A model generated the notes under the pieces. That model was not told the origin of the DNA, did no database searches, and worked only from the letters and a program-made list of their open reading frames with translations. Of a DNA stretch of 64,000 bases, positions 34,424 through 44,186 are shown one piece after another (within the stretch, counting starts at the first letter, position 1; each line of letters starts with the position of its first letter). Position numbers and translations under genes: made by a program. This stretch comes from Variovorax sp. (GTDB taxonomy: Bacteria > Pseudomonadota > Gammaproteobacteria > Burkholderiales > Burkholderiaceae_C), in the NCBI GenBank assembly GCA_025352265.1, contig JANXTS010000077.1, forward strand, positions 1 through 64,000, in the 5' to 3' direction.

Positions 34424-34454
34424 GCTCAGCGAACGGGCCCGGCTGGACGTGTGT

Positions 34455-35357
34455 TCAGAGGCCGAGCGCCTTCAGGTCGATCTGGTAGTTCTGGGGCCCG
34501 CGTTGCGCGATTTTGAGCGCGCCGATCTGGTTGCCCAACGCAGCACAACGTGCCAGATCCCAGCCTTGTTCCAGCCCAAAAAGCAGCGCGCCGCGCCATG
34601 CATCGCCGCACCCAGTGGGATCGACGACGGCTTCAGGCTTGACCGCCGGCACATGCGTCTTGTGCCCGTCGATCCAGACGTCGCAACCCTCGGCGCCGAG
34701 GGTGACCACCAGCCCGCGCACGCGACGCGAAATCTCCGCCTCGTTCCAGCCAGTGCGCTCGCTGAGCATCTTGCCTTCGTAGTCGTTTACGGTGACCCAG
34801 CCGGCCTGCTCGATGAACTGCGCCAGTTCGTCTCCGCTGAACATCGGCAACCCCTGGCCCGGATCGAAGACAAAAGGAATGCCGGCATGCTTGAACTGCT
34901 CTGCATGCTGCAGCATGGCATCGCGTCCATCGGGCGAAATGATGCCGATACGGATGTCACTACGCGCCGCGATCTTGTTGAGATGGGCCTGCTGCATCGC
35001 ACCGGGATGAAAAGCCGTGATCTGGTTGTTGGCCAGGTCGGTCGTGATGAAGCACTGCGCAGTGTAGGTGTCTGAGAGTTCAAGAATGAACTCCGTCCCG
35101 ATGCCCAACTCCTTGAATCGGGCGACATAGTCGGCGCCGTCGCTGCCTACCGTAGCCATCGGTAACGCCATGCCGCCCAGCGCGTTGAGGCTGTACGCGA
35201 TATTGCCCGCACAGCCGCCGAAGTCGCGCCGCAGGGCCGGCACGAGGAACGACACATTGAGGATGTGCAACTGATCAGGAAGGATCTGGTCGGCAAACCG
35301 ACCTTCAAACGTCATGATGGTATCGAACGCGAGGGAACCACAAATCACTGCTGCCAT
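34455..35357 (-). CDS. PfkB-family carbohydrate/nucleoside kinase (adenosine kinase-like)
   Basis: The 300-residue protein shows the PfkB N-terminal signature region (FGGCAGNIAYSLNALGG), and the C-terminal signature VDPTGCGDAWRGALLFGL with the catalytic Asp in GCGDA. The substrate-lid region and N-terminal ICGSLAFDTIM resemble bacterial adenosine/ribokinase-like proteins rather than phosphofructokinase. It would phosphorylate a sugar or nucleoside with ATP. It stands alone between two terminator or gap regions; the substrate is not determined. Confidence 0.88.
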   Translation of the reverse strand: MAAVICGSLAFDTIMTFEGRFADQILPDQLHILNVSFLVPALRRDFGGCAGNIAYSLNALGGMALPMATVGSDGADYVARFKELGIGTEFILELSDTYTAQCFITTDLANNQITAFHPGAMQQAHLNKIAARSDIRIGIISPDGRDAMLQHAEQFKHAGIPFVFDPGQGLPMFSGDELAQFIEQAGWVTVNDYEGKMLSERTGWNEAEISRRVRGLVVTLGAEGCDVWIDGHKTHVPAVKPEAVVDPTGCGDAWRGALLFGLEQGWDLARCAALGNQIGALKIAQRGPQNYQIDLKALGL

Positions 35358-35419
35358 GGGTAAACCGTTGTTAAGAAAATTGATGGAATAGCAAAAGAAG
35401 ACGGCGCCGCCCGGTCGCT

Positions 35420-36871
35420 TCAGGGATAGAAGGCCACCAAACGGTAGCCGGCCACAGGCGGCAAGCTCGCAGCTTGGGTCGCGTCGAGCGCCAGCAGCAC
35501 CGACGCCACGCGTTCGCCACGCGCGGCCAGTTCAGCAGGGGCCCCGAAGTCTGCCGGCAGGAGCACGCGCCGGACCACCGCCTGCTCCTGCGTGTCGAGA
35601 AGCGAAAGTTCGATGGCCGGCATGGCAAGCGGCACCGACGCGGCGTTGCGTAAGGTGAAGCTCAGCCGATAGCCGTCGCCGACCTTCTCGCGGACAAACG
35701 CCGCGCCGTCGATCGTGACATCGCCGATCTGTCTCAGTGCAGAGAGCTGGCACCCAGTGACGGCGCAGACGCCGGCGAGCAAGGGCCTCAAGCCGGGTTG
35801 CCGCGCAGCAATGGCGTCGTGCTCGTGGTGCAAGACCTGCACCGTCAGCAACAGCACGCCCAGCACGACTCCAGCGACAACCAGTGCGCGTCCTTTGGCA
35901 CCGCTCCAGAAGGCAGGTGCCGAGGCGGCGCGAAGAAGCCTGGGCAAGGTGACGCCCTCGGAACCGGCCACGGGCGCGCGCTCTGCGGTCGCCGACATGG
36001 TGGCCAGTGGCATTGAATCGCCATCGCTCTCGGACTGAACCAGCGGCATCGGCTTGGAGTCCTGCGCGGCAGCATTCTTTTCCCGCGAACGCGCGATCTT
36101 TGCGGCCCTGTCGCGCGCGCGTCGCAACGCCTTCTGAAACTGCACCTGGCTCGCGTTGTCCGCTTGCTCCCCGAGATGCGCCGGCACGCTCAAAGGAGCT
36201 TTTGCCGATGGTGCGTCGTCGTCGTTATCGAACTGCGGCGTGACGACTTGCGGCCAAGGTTCGTCCGCCACCAACCCGATCGACGGCAGACCGGGCAACG
36301 CGTGCGGCAGCACGATGGCACCGGCCCGCACTGGGGACTGGAGGGGCGCTACCGGCTCGGTTCTCTGGGCCGGCTCGGACAGGTTGAGTTCGGAGGCGGG
36401 CATCGGCATCGGCCGGCGCTCGAACACGGTCTCCGAGCCATACGTCACGACATACGGTTGGCGCTCTTCTTGTGGGACTTCGCCGGGCGGGTCCGATTCG
36501 CGCGGTGGGTCGGACTCAGCTACTTCATCGACTTCGACTTCGACCTCATCTACGTCGTCGTCGTCGTCGTCGAAGTCGGGCTCTGGCATCTGGAGCGGCG
36601 CCGGTGCCGATGCGACAGGCTCCGGCAGCGGCTCGTCGTCGAAGAAATCGGCATCGTCTGAAAGCGGGGAAGACACCGATGCCGCGGAAGCGGACAGTGC
36701 GGGCACTGCGGGCACAGGCGCCGCGGGCTCTGGCAGCTCCTGTAAATCAAGCGACGCATCGAACACGTGGCTGCAGCGCCCGCAGCGCACCCATCCATCG
36801 GAAATCCGCAATTGGTCCCTCACCACCTTGAAGGTGGTCGCGCAGGAGGGGCAGCGAGTGACGAGGCTCAT
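35420..36871 (-). CDS. MJ0042 zinc-ribbon and DUF3426 membrane protein
   Basis: The 483-residue protein starts with a zinc ribbon (RCPSCATTFKVVRDQL ... VRCGRCSHVFDA, two CxxC pairs). A long disordered acidic and Pro-rich region follows, including a run of Asp coded by GTC repeats on the plus strand. After about residue 320 there is one membrane helix (ALVVAGVVLGVLLLTVQVL) and the C-terminal DUF3426 beta-domain (LSALRQIGDVTIDGAAFVREKVGDGYRLSFTLRNAASVPLAMPAIELSLLDTQ). ATG 36871 is chosen as the start just before the zinc ribbon. Such proteins are usually encoded beside prmA, as here. The function is unknown. Confidence 0.88.
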   Translation of the reverse strand: MSLVTRCPSCATTFKVVRDQLRISDGWVRCGRCSHVFDASLDLQELPEPAAPVPAVPALSASAASVSSPLSDDADFFDDEPLPEPVASAPAPLQMPEPDFDDDDDDVDEVEVEVDEVAESDPPRESDPPGEVPQEERQPYVVTYGSETVFERRPMPMPASELNLSEPAQRTEPVAPLQSPVRAGAIVLPHALPGLPSIGLVADEPWPQVVTPQFDNDDDAPSAKAPLSVPAHLGEQADNASQVQFQKALRRARDRAAKIARSREKNAAAQDSKPMPLVQSESDGDSMPLATMSATAERAPVAGSEGVTLPRLLRAASAPAFWSGAKGRALVVAGVVLGVLLLTVQVLHHEHDAIAARQPGLRPLLAGVCAVTGCQLSALRQIGDVTIDGAAFVREKVGDGYRLSFTLRNAASVPLAMPAIELSLLDTQEQAVVRRVLLPADFGAPAELAARGERVASVLLALDATQAASLPPVAGYRLVAFYP

Positions 36872-36911
36872 GTCGCGCGAATTGTAGGGTCGCACTCCGC
36901 GCACCGAAAGC

Positions 36912-37796
36912 TCAGGTGCGCGCCGTCATCAAGATCCAGCCGTCTTCGCTGTCGCTCACCACGAGTTCGACGTACGGCGCGTACGCAGCCTTCAGCTCGT
37001 CCGCCTGGCGCTCGAGAATACCCGCGAGCACCAGCGCGCCACCGGGCGCGACGCGTCCGCACAGTAGCGGCGCCAGCACCTTGAGCGGAGTGGCGAGGAT
37101 GTTGGCGAGCACGGTTTGGTAGCAGCCGTCCGCCACGTGCGGCAAGCCCGCCTTGATCTGCACGCCGTTGGCTTCGGCGTTGAGCTGCGTCGATGTGACC
37201 GCGGCCTCGTCGATGTCGACCGCATCGATGTCGGTCGCACCGTACTTGGCGGCACCGATGGCGAGGATGCCGGAGCCGCAGCCGTAGTCGAGCACACGCT
37301 GGCCCTCCAGCCCGCCGCGGGTCGCAAGCCAGCGCAAGCACATCCGCGTGGTCGGATGCGTGCCCGTGCCGAAGGCCAGGCCGGGGTCGAGCCGGATCAC
37401 CTTCAGCGCTTGGGTCGGTGGCTCGTGCCAGGTCGGCACGATCCAGAAGTCTGGCGTAATTTCGACCGGGGCAAACTGTGACTGCGTAAGACGCACCCAA
37501 TCCTGGTCCGGTACCGCGCTGACGCCCAACGCCTCGCAGCCGGTGAAGAAATCCTGCGGAGCGAGCACAGCGACTGCCTCGTGCGCGAGCGCCTCGGTAT
37601 CGAACAGCGCGATCACGCGGGAGCGTTGCCATCCTTCCTTTGGCGGCGGCATGCCGGGTTCACCGAACAACGCCTGTTCGGCATCGGTCGCGGCATCGGC
37701 ATCTTCAACGGACACGCTGAGCGCATCGAGCGCGTCGAGTGCATCGCTGACCAACTCGACGCCGCTCTCGGGAACCAGCAAACGCAACTCGAACAT
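36912..37796 (-). CDS. prmA: Ribosomal protein L11 methyltransferase
   Basis: PrmA trimethylates ribosomal protein L11 using S-adenosylmethionine. Visible are the N-terminal substrate domain (MFELRLLVPESGVELVSDALDALDALSVSVEDADA), the characteristic GLAFGTGTHPTTRMCLRWL motif, and the SAM-binding VLDYGCGSGILAIGAAKYG and VLANILATPLKVLAPLLCGRV segments. ATG 37796 gives 294 residues, the usual length. It lies 17 bases after accC on the same strand and probably belongs to the accB-accC operon. Confidence 0.97.
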   Translation of the reverse strand: MFELRLLVPESGVELVSDALDALDALSVSVEDADAATDAEQALFGEPGMPPPKEGWQRSRVIALFDTEALAHEAVAVLAPQDFFTGCEALGVSAVPDQDWVRLTQSQFAPVEITPDFWIVPTWHEPPTQALKVIRLDPGLAFGTGTHPTTRMCLRWLATRGGLEGQRVLDYGCGSGILAIGAAKYGATDIDAVDIDEAAVTSTQLNAEANGVQIKAGLPHVADGCYQTVLANILATPLKVLAPLLCGRVAPGGALVLAGILERQADELKAAYAPYVELVVSDSEDGWILMTART

Positions 37797-37813
37797 AAAC
37801 GTCCCGCAGGCAG

Positions 37814-39163
37814 TCAGCGCTTGTGCGCTGCGAGCCACTCTTCAAGGTAGTGGATGTTGGTGCCGCCCGCCATGAACTTGGCATCGACCATCAGCTCGCG
37901 GTGCAGCGGAATATTGGTGTTGATGCCCTCGACCACCGTCTCGTTGAGCGCCGTGCGCATGCGCGCCATCGCCTGCTCGCGCGTGTCGCCGAACGTGATG
38001 ATCTTGCCGATCATCGAGTCGTAGTTCGGCGGCACGAAGTAGTTTGTGTACACGTGCGAATCGACCCGCACGCCGGGGCCACCGGGAGGGTGCCACATCG
38101 TGATGCGACCCGGTGACGGCGTGAACTTCCAAGCGTCTTCGGCGTTGATGCGGCACTCGATCGCATGACCGCGCATCTGGATCTGGCGCTGCGTAAATGG
38201 GAGCTTTTCTCCTGCGGCCACCATGATCTGCGTCTTGACGATGTCGATGCCGGTAGTGAATTCGGTGACCGGATGCTCGACCTGCACCCGCGTGTTCATT
38301 TCGATGAAATAGAACTCGCCGTTTTCGTACAGGAACTCGAAGGTCCCGGCGCCGCGATAGCCGATCTTCTTGCAGGCCGCCGCGCAACGCTCACCGATTT
38401 TTTCGATGAGCTTGCGCGGAATGCCCGGTGCGGGCGACTCTTCGATCACCTTCTGATGGCGCCGCTGCATCGAGCAGTCGCGCTCGCCAAGATAGACCGC
38501 GTTCTTGTACTTGTCGGCCAGGATCTGGATCTCGACATGCCGCGGATTCTGGAGGAATTTCTCCATGTAAACCGCGGGATTGCCAAAGGCAGCGCCCGCC
38601 TCGGCCTTGGTCATTTGAATGGCGTTGATGAGCGCCGCTTCGGTGTGCACCACGCGCATGCCGCGTCCACCACCACCGCCCGACGCTTTGATGATGACCG
38701 GATAGCCCACGGCGCGCGCAATGCGCTTGTTCGTGGCGGCATCGTCCGACAGTTCGCCCTCGGAGCCCGGCACGCAAGGCACTCCCGCCTTAATCATGGA
38801 CTGCTTGGCCATGACTTTGTCGCCCATGGTTCGGATGTTTTCGGGGGTCGGGCCGATGAACTGGAATCCACTCTGCTCGACGCGTTCGGCAAAGTTCGCG
38901 TTCTCGCTCAGAAAGCCATAGCCCGGATGAATCGCCTCGGCGTCGGTCACTTCGGCCGCCGAAATGATGGCCGGCATATTGAGATAGCTAAGTGCCGATG
39001 CCGCCGGACCGATGCAAACCGCCTCTTGCGCCAGCTTGACGTATTTGGCCTCGCGATCGGCTTCCGAATAGACCATCACGGCCTTGATGCCCATCTCACT
39101 GCAGGCGCGCTGGATACGCAGCGCGATCTCGCCGCGGTTGGCGACCAGAATCTTCTTGAACAT
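37814..39163 (-). CDS. accC: Acetyl-CoA carboxylase, biotin carboxylase subunit
   Basis: AccC carboxylates biotin on AccB with ATP and bicarbonate, the first half-reaction of malonyl-CoA synthesis. It has the N-terminal [21 protein letters not shown], the ATP-grasp glycine loop ([18 protein letters not shown]), [47 protein letters not shown] and the C-terminal domain. ATG 39163 gives 449 residues, equal to the E. coli protein; a GTG two codons earlier is possible. It follows accB with a 2-base gap. Confidence 0.98.
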   Translation of the reverse strand: MFKKILVANRGEIALRIQRACSEMGIKAVMVYSEADREAKYVKLAQEAVCIGPAASALSYLNMPAIISAAEVTDAEAIHPGYGFLSENANFAERVEQSGFQFIGPTPENIRTMGDKVMAKQSMIKAGVPCVPGSEGELSDDAATNKRIARAVGYPVIIKASGGGGGRGMRVVHTEAALINAIQMTKAEAGAAFGNPAVYMEKFLQNPRHVEIQILADKYKNAVYLGERDCSMQRRHQKVIEESPAPGIPRKLIEKIGERCAAACKKIGYRGAGTFEFLYENGEFYFIEMNTRVQVEHPVTEFTTGIDIVKTQIMVAAGEKLPFTQRQIQMRGHAIECRINAEDAWKFTPSPGRITMWHPPGGPGVRVDSHVYTNYFVPPNYDSMIGKIITFGDTREQAMARMRTALNETVVEGINTNIPLHRELMVDAKFMAGGTNIHYLEEWLAAHKR

Positions 39164-39165
39164 GG

Positions 39166-39618
39166 TCACTCGATGATGAACAGCGGCTGGCCGTACTCGA
39201 CCGCCTGGCCGTTGTCCCCAAGGATCTGCGTGACAGTGCCCGACTTATCGGCTTCGATCTCGTTGAGGATCTTCATGGCCTCGACGATGCAAACCGTGTC
39301 GCCTTCGTTGACTTTGCTGCCGATTTCCACGAACGCGGCGGCACCAGGACTCGACGAGCGATAGAAAGTGCCGACCATCGGCGACTTGATGGCGTGGCCG
39401 GCCGGCGCTGCTTCGGCAGCTGCCATGGGCACTGCAGCAGCAGCAGCAGATGCGGATGCCGCTGCTGCGGGCGCAGCCATGGCCTGCACGTACTGAATGG
39501 GTGCGGGCTCGCCGCCTTTGACGATCCGAACCTTGCCTTCTGCTTCGGTGATCTCTAGTTCGGAAATATTGGATTCAGACACCAAATCGATCAGTGTCTT
39601 CAGTTTGCGCAGGTCCAT
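39166..39618 (-). CDS. accB: Acetyl-CoA carboxylase, biotin carboxyl carrier protein
   Basis: The 150-residue carrier has an N-terminal helical part, an Ala/Pro-rich mobile linker ([20 protein letters not shown]) and a biotinyl domain with the biotinylated Lys in [13 protein letters not shown]. The motif is AMKI in place of the common AMKM. It is the first gene of accB-accC-prmA. The 175 bases upstream separate it from the thioredoxin-like gene and should hold the operon promoter; nothing specific was identified. Confidence 0.98.
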   Translation of the reverse strand: MDLRKLKTLIDLVSESNISELEITEAEGKVRIVKGGEPAPIQYVQAMAAPAAAASASAAAAAVPMAAAEAAPAGHAIKSPMVGTFYRSSSPGAAAFVEIGSKVNEGDTVCIVEAMKILNEIEADKSGTVTQILGDNGQAVEYGQPLFIIE

Positions 39619-39793
39619 GGGGCTCCATTGCCGGCGAGGCCGGTCATTCGGGAAATCAACTCGCCTGAAATCGATCTAGTGCGTGCAATAGCAACCTATT
39701 ACCGACTATTGGCAGCTACGTCAGTCTATTCCAGCGATCCTCGACGTCAGCGCGACGAGCTCGCCGTCGGCCGGCCGCATTCTAACCGTGAAC

Positions 39794-40339
39794 TTACGCG
39801 CGCCGCCATGCGTCAAGGTCGGCGGGCCCGAGCTTGCCCATCTTCTGGGCGGCGACTTTGCCATCGGCCATTAGCATCAAGGTAAAGGGCAATCCACCGG
39901 TTGTGTTGCCTAACTGTTTAACCAGTTCGGTGCCCTCGAGGCCGGCCAATCCGACTGGAAAACTAACAGGCGTCTTTTCCAGAAACTTACGTACTGAAGT
40001 CGGCTGATCGATTGCCAAGCCGATCACTTGCCAGCCCGAGGCTGCATGATCGTGAAAGAAGCGATCCACCATCGGTAGCTCTTCGACGCAGGGCGGACAC
40101 CAAGTAGCCCAGAAGTTGACCAGCAGCGGCTTGCCCCGAAAATCAGCCAGCTTCAGTTCTCCACCTTCCGGCCGCACGAAGCTGCGGGACCAAAACGTCG
40201 GGTCGCTCGCGTTGACGTTCCCTCCGGCGTTGGCCGCATTGGCATCGTGTTTCATCCATGCGCCGCCGACGCCTGCGCCGGCAGCCACCGCCGCCACGCC
40301 GCCATAGAGCCAGCGTCGCCGGTTCAAATCCGTCTTCAT
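39794..40339 (-). CDS. TlpA/ResA-type thioredoxin-like protein
   Basis: The 181-residue protein has an N-terminal export or anchor sequence (RRRWLYGGVAAVAAGAGVGGAW), then a thioredoxin fold with the redox motif NFWATWCPPCVEELP and the cis-Pro segment (GGLPFTLMLM). Periplasmic TlpA-like proteins reduce disulfides, for example in cytochrome c maturation. Its start overlaps the stop of the upstream gene by 4 bases. Confidence 0.9.
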   Translation of the reverse strand: MKTDLNRRRWLYGGVAAVAAGAGVGGAWMKHDANAANAGGNVNASDPTFWSRSFVRPEGGELKLADFRGKPLLVNFWATWCPPCVEELPMVDRFFHDHAASGWQVIGLAIDQPTSVRKFLEKTPVSFPVGLAGLEGTELVKQLGNTTGGLPFTLMLMADGKVAAQKMGKLGPADLDAWRRA

Positions 40340-40929
40340 CGCGAATCCTTTTCAATGAGACGCTGCAGTGCCACTACATCACCACGCGGCTTGCGCCCCT
40401 GCGCGTCCGGCTTCAGTGCGCCGCGCAAATCGTCGAGGTCGTAGACCAGCAAGTGCACGCCAATATCTTCGCTCAGTGCACGACTCACCGCATGCACGCT
40501 AAGCGCCTCGACTTGCTCGCCGTGAAAGCCGGTGACCGTGCGGGGCTCGTAGTCGACGTGATGGTCGATCAGCGCGATCTCGGCCGACTTGGAGTCGTCG
40601 CAAAAAAGCTGCACATAAATGTCCGAAAGGCGCGTTGCCGTGCCGTGCCACACCGCGCCGCCGACGTGCGGACGAAAGGCCGCCATGCGCTGCATCCATT
40701 CCAACGCCAGCACGCGAAGCGCATGAAGCTCCTTGGGCTGCGTGTCGGCGCAGAAGAGCTGAATGTAGTCACGAACCTCGACCTCTACCTCGTCGTTGTT
40801 AGGCAGCGAGGTCCGGCTCGGCAAGCCCATTTCGCGCAAGGCACGACGCTTGGCAGGGCCGTACTCCATCCCCTCCTCGACGACGAGACGGGCTGCGGTC
40901 GCTGCGATTTCGCGCTTGGCCATGTCCAT
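40336..40929 (-). CDS. Conserved protein of unknown function, possibly nucleotidyltransferase-like
   Basis: The 197-residue protein starts with a helical region (MAKREIAATAARLVVEEGMEYGPAKRRALREMG). It continues with a segment (PHVGGAVWHGTATRLSDIYVQLFCDD) that loosely recalls the G-S...SDID pattern of minimal nucleotidyltransferases but with Ile-Tyr in place of the acidic pair. It has no signal peptide. It is translationally coupled (ATGA) to the TlpA gene and divergent from mpl. In-frame ATG 40923 is an equally possible start. The function is unknown. Confidence 0.75.
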   Translation of the reverse strand: MDMAKREIAATAARLVVEEGMEYGPAKRRALREMGLPSRTSLPNNDEVEVEVRDYIQLFCADTQPKELHALRVLALEWMQRMAAFRPHVGGAVWHGTATRLSDIYVQLFCDDSKSAEIALIDHHVDYEPRTVTGFHGEQVEALSVHAVSRALSEDIGVHLLVYDLDDLRGALKPDAQGRKPRGDVVALQRLIEKDSR

Positions 40930-41017
40930 CGAGCCATTTTGCCCGCAGAGTGCGATTCGAAGAAGCCCCGATGGAACCTCGAAGCAGCGCCGGCAGCCGC
41001 GTCCCTAAAATCGGCAG

Positions 41018-42445
41018 ATGCACATTCACATTCTCGGCATCTGCGGCACCTTCATGGGCGGCGTGGCTGCCTTGGCACGCGAAGCCGGACATCGGGTGAC
41101 AGGCTGCGACGCCGGCGTCTATCCGCCGATGAGCGACCAGTTGCGGGCGCTCGACATCGAGCTCATCGAAGGATTTTCAGCCACCCAACTTGCGCTCGCG
41201 CCTGACATGTTCGTGGTCGGAAACGTAGTTTCGCGTGCTCGCCTGCTCGACGGCACACCCAAATTTCCGCTGATGGAAGCGATCCTCGACGCTGGGGCAC
41301 CCTACACCAGTGGGCCGCAGTGGCTGGCCGAAAACGTGCTGCAAGATCGCCATGTGCTGGCGGTGGCGGGCACGCACGGCAAGACCACGACAACGTCGAT
41401 GCTGGCCTGGATTCTCGATCGTGCGGGCATGGCGCCAGGCTTTCTCGTGGGCGGTGTGCCGCTCGACTTCGGTGTGTCGGCGCGGCTAGGGTCGGGGGCG
41501 CCGTTCGTGATCGAAGCCGACGAATACGACACCGCCTTTTTCGACAAGCGCAGCAAGTTCGTTCATTACCGACCGCGCACAGCCATCCTGAACAACCTTG
41601 AGTTCGACCATGCCGACATCTTCGATGACCTCGCGGCTATCGAGAGGCAGTTTCACCACCTCGTGCGGACGGTACCGAGCACTGGCCGCGTGGTGGTCAA
41701 TGCAACAGAAGCCAGCTTGCAACGCGTGCTGGCACAAGGCTGCTGGAGCCAGATAGCGCGCTTCGGCGGTGCAGTCGACACTTCGAGCAGTGCGGGCGCC
41801 GGGGCCGAGTGGCAATCCCAGGGCGAGCACAGCGCTTTCGACATTCTTCACAACGGAGAAATCGTCGGCCGCGTCGAGTGGTCACTGACCGGGCGGCACA
41901 ACCAGATGAACGCGCTGGCAGCCATCGCCGCCGCCGAGCATGTCGGCGTGGCACCGACCGACGCCGCGGCCGCGCTCGACACTTTCCACAACGTGCGGCG
42001 CCGCATGGAATTGCGCGGTGTGGTCGGGCGTCAAGGTGGTGAGATCCATGTCTATGACGACTTCGCGCACCATCCCACCGCGATCCGGACCACTCTCGAC
42101 GGCCTGCGTCGTCACCTGGACCTTCACGGCAAGATGGGTGAGCGCATCGTTGCCGCCTTCGAGCCGCGCAGCAACACCATGAGATTGGGCACCATGTCGT
42201 CGCAGCTGCCGTGGAGCCTAGAGGCCGCCGACCTTGCTTTCTGCCACAGCGCCGGGCTCGACTGGGACGCGGCCGCCGCTCTCGCGCCGCTTGGTGACCG
42301 CGCCCGCGTGGTTGGCGCAATCGATCCCCTGGTCGCTCAAATCGTCGCAGCAACGCGACCCGGCGACCACATCGTCTGCATGAGCAATGGCGGATTCGGC
42401 GGCGTTCATGACAAGTTACTAATAGCGCTACGGGCCGTCGCATGA
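41018..42445 (+). CDS. mpl: UDP-N-acetylmuramate:L-alanyl-gamma-D-glutamyl-meso-diaminopimelate ligase
   Basis: Mpl reattaches the recycled murein tripeptide to UDP-MurNAc. It has the Mur-ligase N-domain (MHIHILGICGTFMGGVAALAREAGHRVTGCDAGVYPPMS), the P-loop AGTHGKTTTTSMLAWILD, the central domain with VIEADEYDTAFFDKRSKF, and the C-domain DDFAHHPTAIRTTLDGLR and FEPRSNTMR. Its 475 residues agree with the family. With ampD at 28329 it makes two murein-recycling enzymes in the window. It is translationally coupled to the cupin gene. Confidence 0.97.
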   Translation: MHIHILGICGTFMGGVAALAREAGHRVTGCDAGVYPPMSDQLRALDIELIEGFSATQLALAPDMFVVGNVVSRARLLDGTPKFPLMEAILDAGAPYTSGPQWLAENVLQDRHVLAVAGTHGKTTTTSMLAWILDRAGMAPGFLVGGVPLDFGVSARLGSGAPFVIEADEYDTAFFDKRSKFVHYRPRTAILNNLEFDHADIFDDLAAIERQFHHLVRTVPSTGRVVVNATEASLQRVLAQGCWSQIARFGGAVDTSSSAGAGAEWQSQGEHSAFDILHNGEIVGRVEWSLTGRHNQMNALAAIAAAEHVGVAPTDAAAALDTFHNVRRRMELRGVVGRQGGEIHVYDDFAHHPTAIRTTLDGLRRHLDLHGKMGERIVAAFEPRSNTMRLGTMSSQLPWSLEAADLAFCHSAGLDWDAAAALAPLGDRARVVGAIDPLVAQIVAATRPGDHIVCMSNGGFGGVHDKLLIALRAVA

Positions 42446-42951
42446 TGCCGACCCGTGCGCAACAGCTTATTGAGACGCTTCGGTTGCAGCCCCATCCGGA
42501 GGGCGGTTGGTATCACGAGACTTTTCGCTCGAATGCCGTATCGACACCCGGCGATGACCGCCCATCACGCAGCGCGCTGACGACGATCTATTTCCTGCTC
42601 GAAGCCCATCAGCATTCACGCTGGCATCGGGTGCTGTCGGACGAAGTCTGGGTGTTCCTCGAAGGTGTGCCGCTGGCGCTGTGGACCTGCGACGCCGGCC
42701 TGCGCACCGCCCCGGCGCACATCCGGCTCGGCGCTGTCGATGTCCACGGCACCCGACCGCAACACGTCGTGCCGGCAGGTCAATGGCAGGCAGCGCGACC
42801 CATCGTGAGCCACTCGGGTGGCGACTACACGCTCGTCGCCTGCGCGGTCGCGCCGGGCTTCGACTACGCCGATTTCTCACTCATGCCCGGCGACAGCGAC
42901 GCAGCAACCGCCATGCGCCACCACTGGCCCGAGCTTGCCGACCTGATCTAG
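42442..42951 (+). CDS. Cupin-superfamily protein (DUF985/cupin_5)
   Basis: The 169-residue protein has the DUF985 opening LQPHPEGGWYHETFRS, a central SALTTIYFLLEAHQHSRWHRVLSDEVWVFLEGVPLAL block and the C-terminal VACAVAPGFDYADFSLM. Histidine-rich positions suggest metal or small-molecule binding. ATG 42442 overlaps the mpl stop (ATGA), so it is co-translated with mpl. No function is established. The 40-base gap to the convergent DAHP synthase gene holds a short inverted repeat (CCGGTC/GACCGG at 42958-42976) without a T-run. Confidence 0.88.
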   Translation: MMPTRAQQLIETLRLQPHPEGGWYHETFRSNAVSTPGDDRPSRSALTTIYFLLEAHQHSRWHRVLSDEVWVFLEGVPLALWTCDAGLRTAPAHIRLGAVDVHGTRPQHVVPAGQWQAARPIVSHSGGDYTLVACAVAPGFDYADFSLMPGDSDAATAMRHHWPELADLI

Positions 42952-42991
42952 CCTGATCCGGTCGACTTCGGACCGGCTCCGAGAGGCGCGA

Positions 42992-44110
42992 TCAACCGCG
43001 CCGCGTCTTGACCGCCTGCGATAGCGTTTCAAGCACACCGACCGAATCGTCCCAGCCGATGCACGCATCGGTGATGCTTTTGCCATATTCAAGGCCGGCC
43101 AAGTTGTCCTTGCCGGGCGTGAACTTCTGGGCACCGGGCTGCAAATGGCTTTCGATCATCAGGCCGAACACCTGCGTCGAGCCACCCGCCACCTGGCCGG
43201 CGATGTCGGCAGCCACATCGATCTGCTTTTGGTGTTGCTTGGAGCTGTTGGCATGGCTGCAATCGACCATCAAGGTTGGCGGCAAACCGGCGGCCGTGAG
43301 ATCGGCACACGCCGCCGTGACGCTGGCGGTGTCGTAGTTGGGCGCTTTGCCACCGCGCAGGATCACATGGCAATCCCGATTGCCGTTGGTCTGCACGATC
43401 GCGACTTGGCCATTTTTGTGGACCGACAAGAAGTGGTGGCCGCGCGCCGCCGCCTGGATCGCGTCCGTTGCGATGCGGATGTTGCCGTCGGTGCCGTTCT
43501 TGAAGCCGATCGGTGCCGACAGGCCGGAGGCCAACTCGCGATGCACCTGGCTCTCGGTGGTTCGCGCGCCGATCGCGCCCCAAGCGATCAGGTCGCCGAT
43601 GTACTGCGGCGAGATTACGTCGAGGAACTCACTGCCCGCCGGCAGACCGAGCCGATTGATGTCGATCAACAGCTGCCGCGCGATGCGAAGTCCTTCGTCG
43701 ATCCGAAAGCTCTCGTCCAGGTACGGGTCGTTGATGAGCCCTTTCCAGCCGACCGTCGTGCGCGGTTTTTCGAAATAAACGCGCATCACGATCTCAAGCG
43801 TGCTGGCGTACTTCAGCCGCTGCGCCTGAAGGCGCTTCGCGTACTCCAGCGCTGCCACCGGATCGTGGATGGAGCACGGCCCCATCACGACCAGCAGGCG
43901 ATCGTCCTTGCCGGCCATGATGTTGTGGATGCCGCGTCGCGTGTCGGCAATGAGCGTTTCGGTCACCGTGCCGCTTATCGGGAAAAAGCGGATCAGATGT
44001 TCTGGGGGAGGCAACACGTTGATGTCCTTGATGCGTTCGTCGTCGGTCCGGCTGGTTTTTTCGACGGTCGCATACCAGCTGTCGCTGGGTCGGGCGGTAG
44101 GGAGGGTCAT
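42992..44110 (-). CDS. aroG: 3-deoxy-7-phosphoheptulonate synthase (DAHP synthase, class I)
   Basis: The enzyme condenses phosphoenolpyruvate and erythrose-4-phosphate, the first step of the shikimate pathway. Motifs of the AroF/G/H family are clear: DDERIKDINVLPPPEHLI, LLVVMGPCSIHDP, MRVYFEKPRTTVGWKGLINDP, GARTTESQVHRELASGLS, GFKNGTDG, and LMVDCSHANSSKQ. ATG 44110 (372 residues) starts MTLPTARPSDSW and follows AGGAGCC on the minus strand. The isozyme class (Phe, Tyr or Trp sensitive) cannot be decided by eye. A leader peptide, alternative hairpins and a terminator upstream indicate control by transcription attenuation. Confidence 0.96.
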   Translation of the reverse strand: MTLPTARPSDSWYATVEKTSRTDDERIKDINVLPPPEHLIRFFPISGTVTETLIADTRRGIHNIMAGKDDRLLVVMGPCSIHDPVAALEYAKRLQAQRLKYASTLEIVMRVYFEKPRTTVGWKGLINDPYLDESFRIDEGLRIARQLLIDINRLGLPAGSEFLDVISPQYIGDLIAWGAIGARTTESQVHRELASGLSAPIGFKNGTDGNIRIATDAIQAAARGHHFLSVHKNGQVAIVQTNGNRDCHVILRGGKAPNYDTASVTAACADLTAAGLPPTLMVDCSHANSSKQHQKQIDVAADIAGQVAGGSTQVFGLMIESHLQPGAQKFTPGKDNLAGLEYGKSITDACIGWDDSVGVLETLSQAVKTRRG

Positions 44111-44153
44111 CGTGGGCTCCTGATCTGAAGTCTTGATTGAAAAACGCGGGACA

Positions 44154-44186
44154 TAAAAAAACCGCCGGGGCGTTAACGCCGGCGGT
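44154..44186 (-). terminator. Attenuator terminator upstream of aroG
   Basis: On the minus strand ACCGCCGG (44186-44179) pairs with CCGGCGGT (44168-44161). The inner GGCG-TTAA-CGCC can extend the stem with a two-base bulge, and seven T follow. It lies 44 bases before the aroG start, after the leader peptide, and is oriented to stop aroG transcription. Confidence 0.88.

Noticed and set aside
36554..36575. GTC trinucleotide run that could look like a microsatellite or array
   Set aside because: It encodes the acidic Asp stretch of the DUF3426 protein on the minus strand and has no spacer structure.
38165..39364. A 399-codon plus-strand frame opposite accC and accB
   Set aside because: accC and accB are unmistakable on the other strand; the antisense product is His/Asp/Arg-rich without a domain.
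42958..42976. CCGGTC/GACCGG inverted repeat between the cupin and DAHP synthase genes as a terminator
   Set aside because: The stem is only six bases and no T-run follows on either strand.
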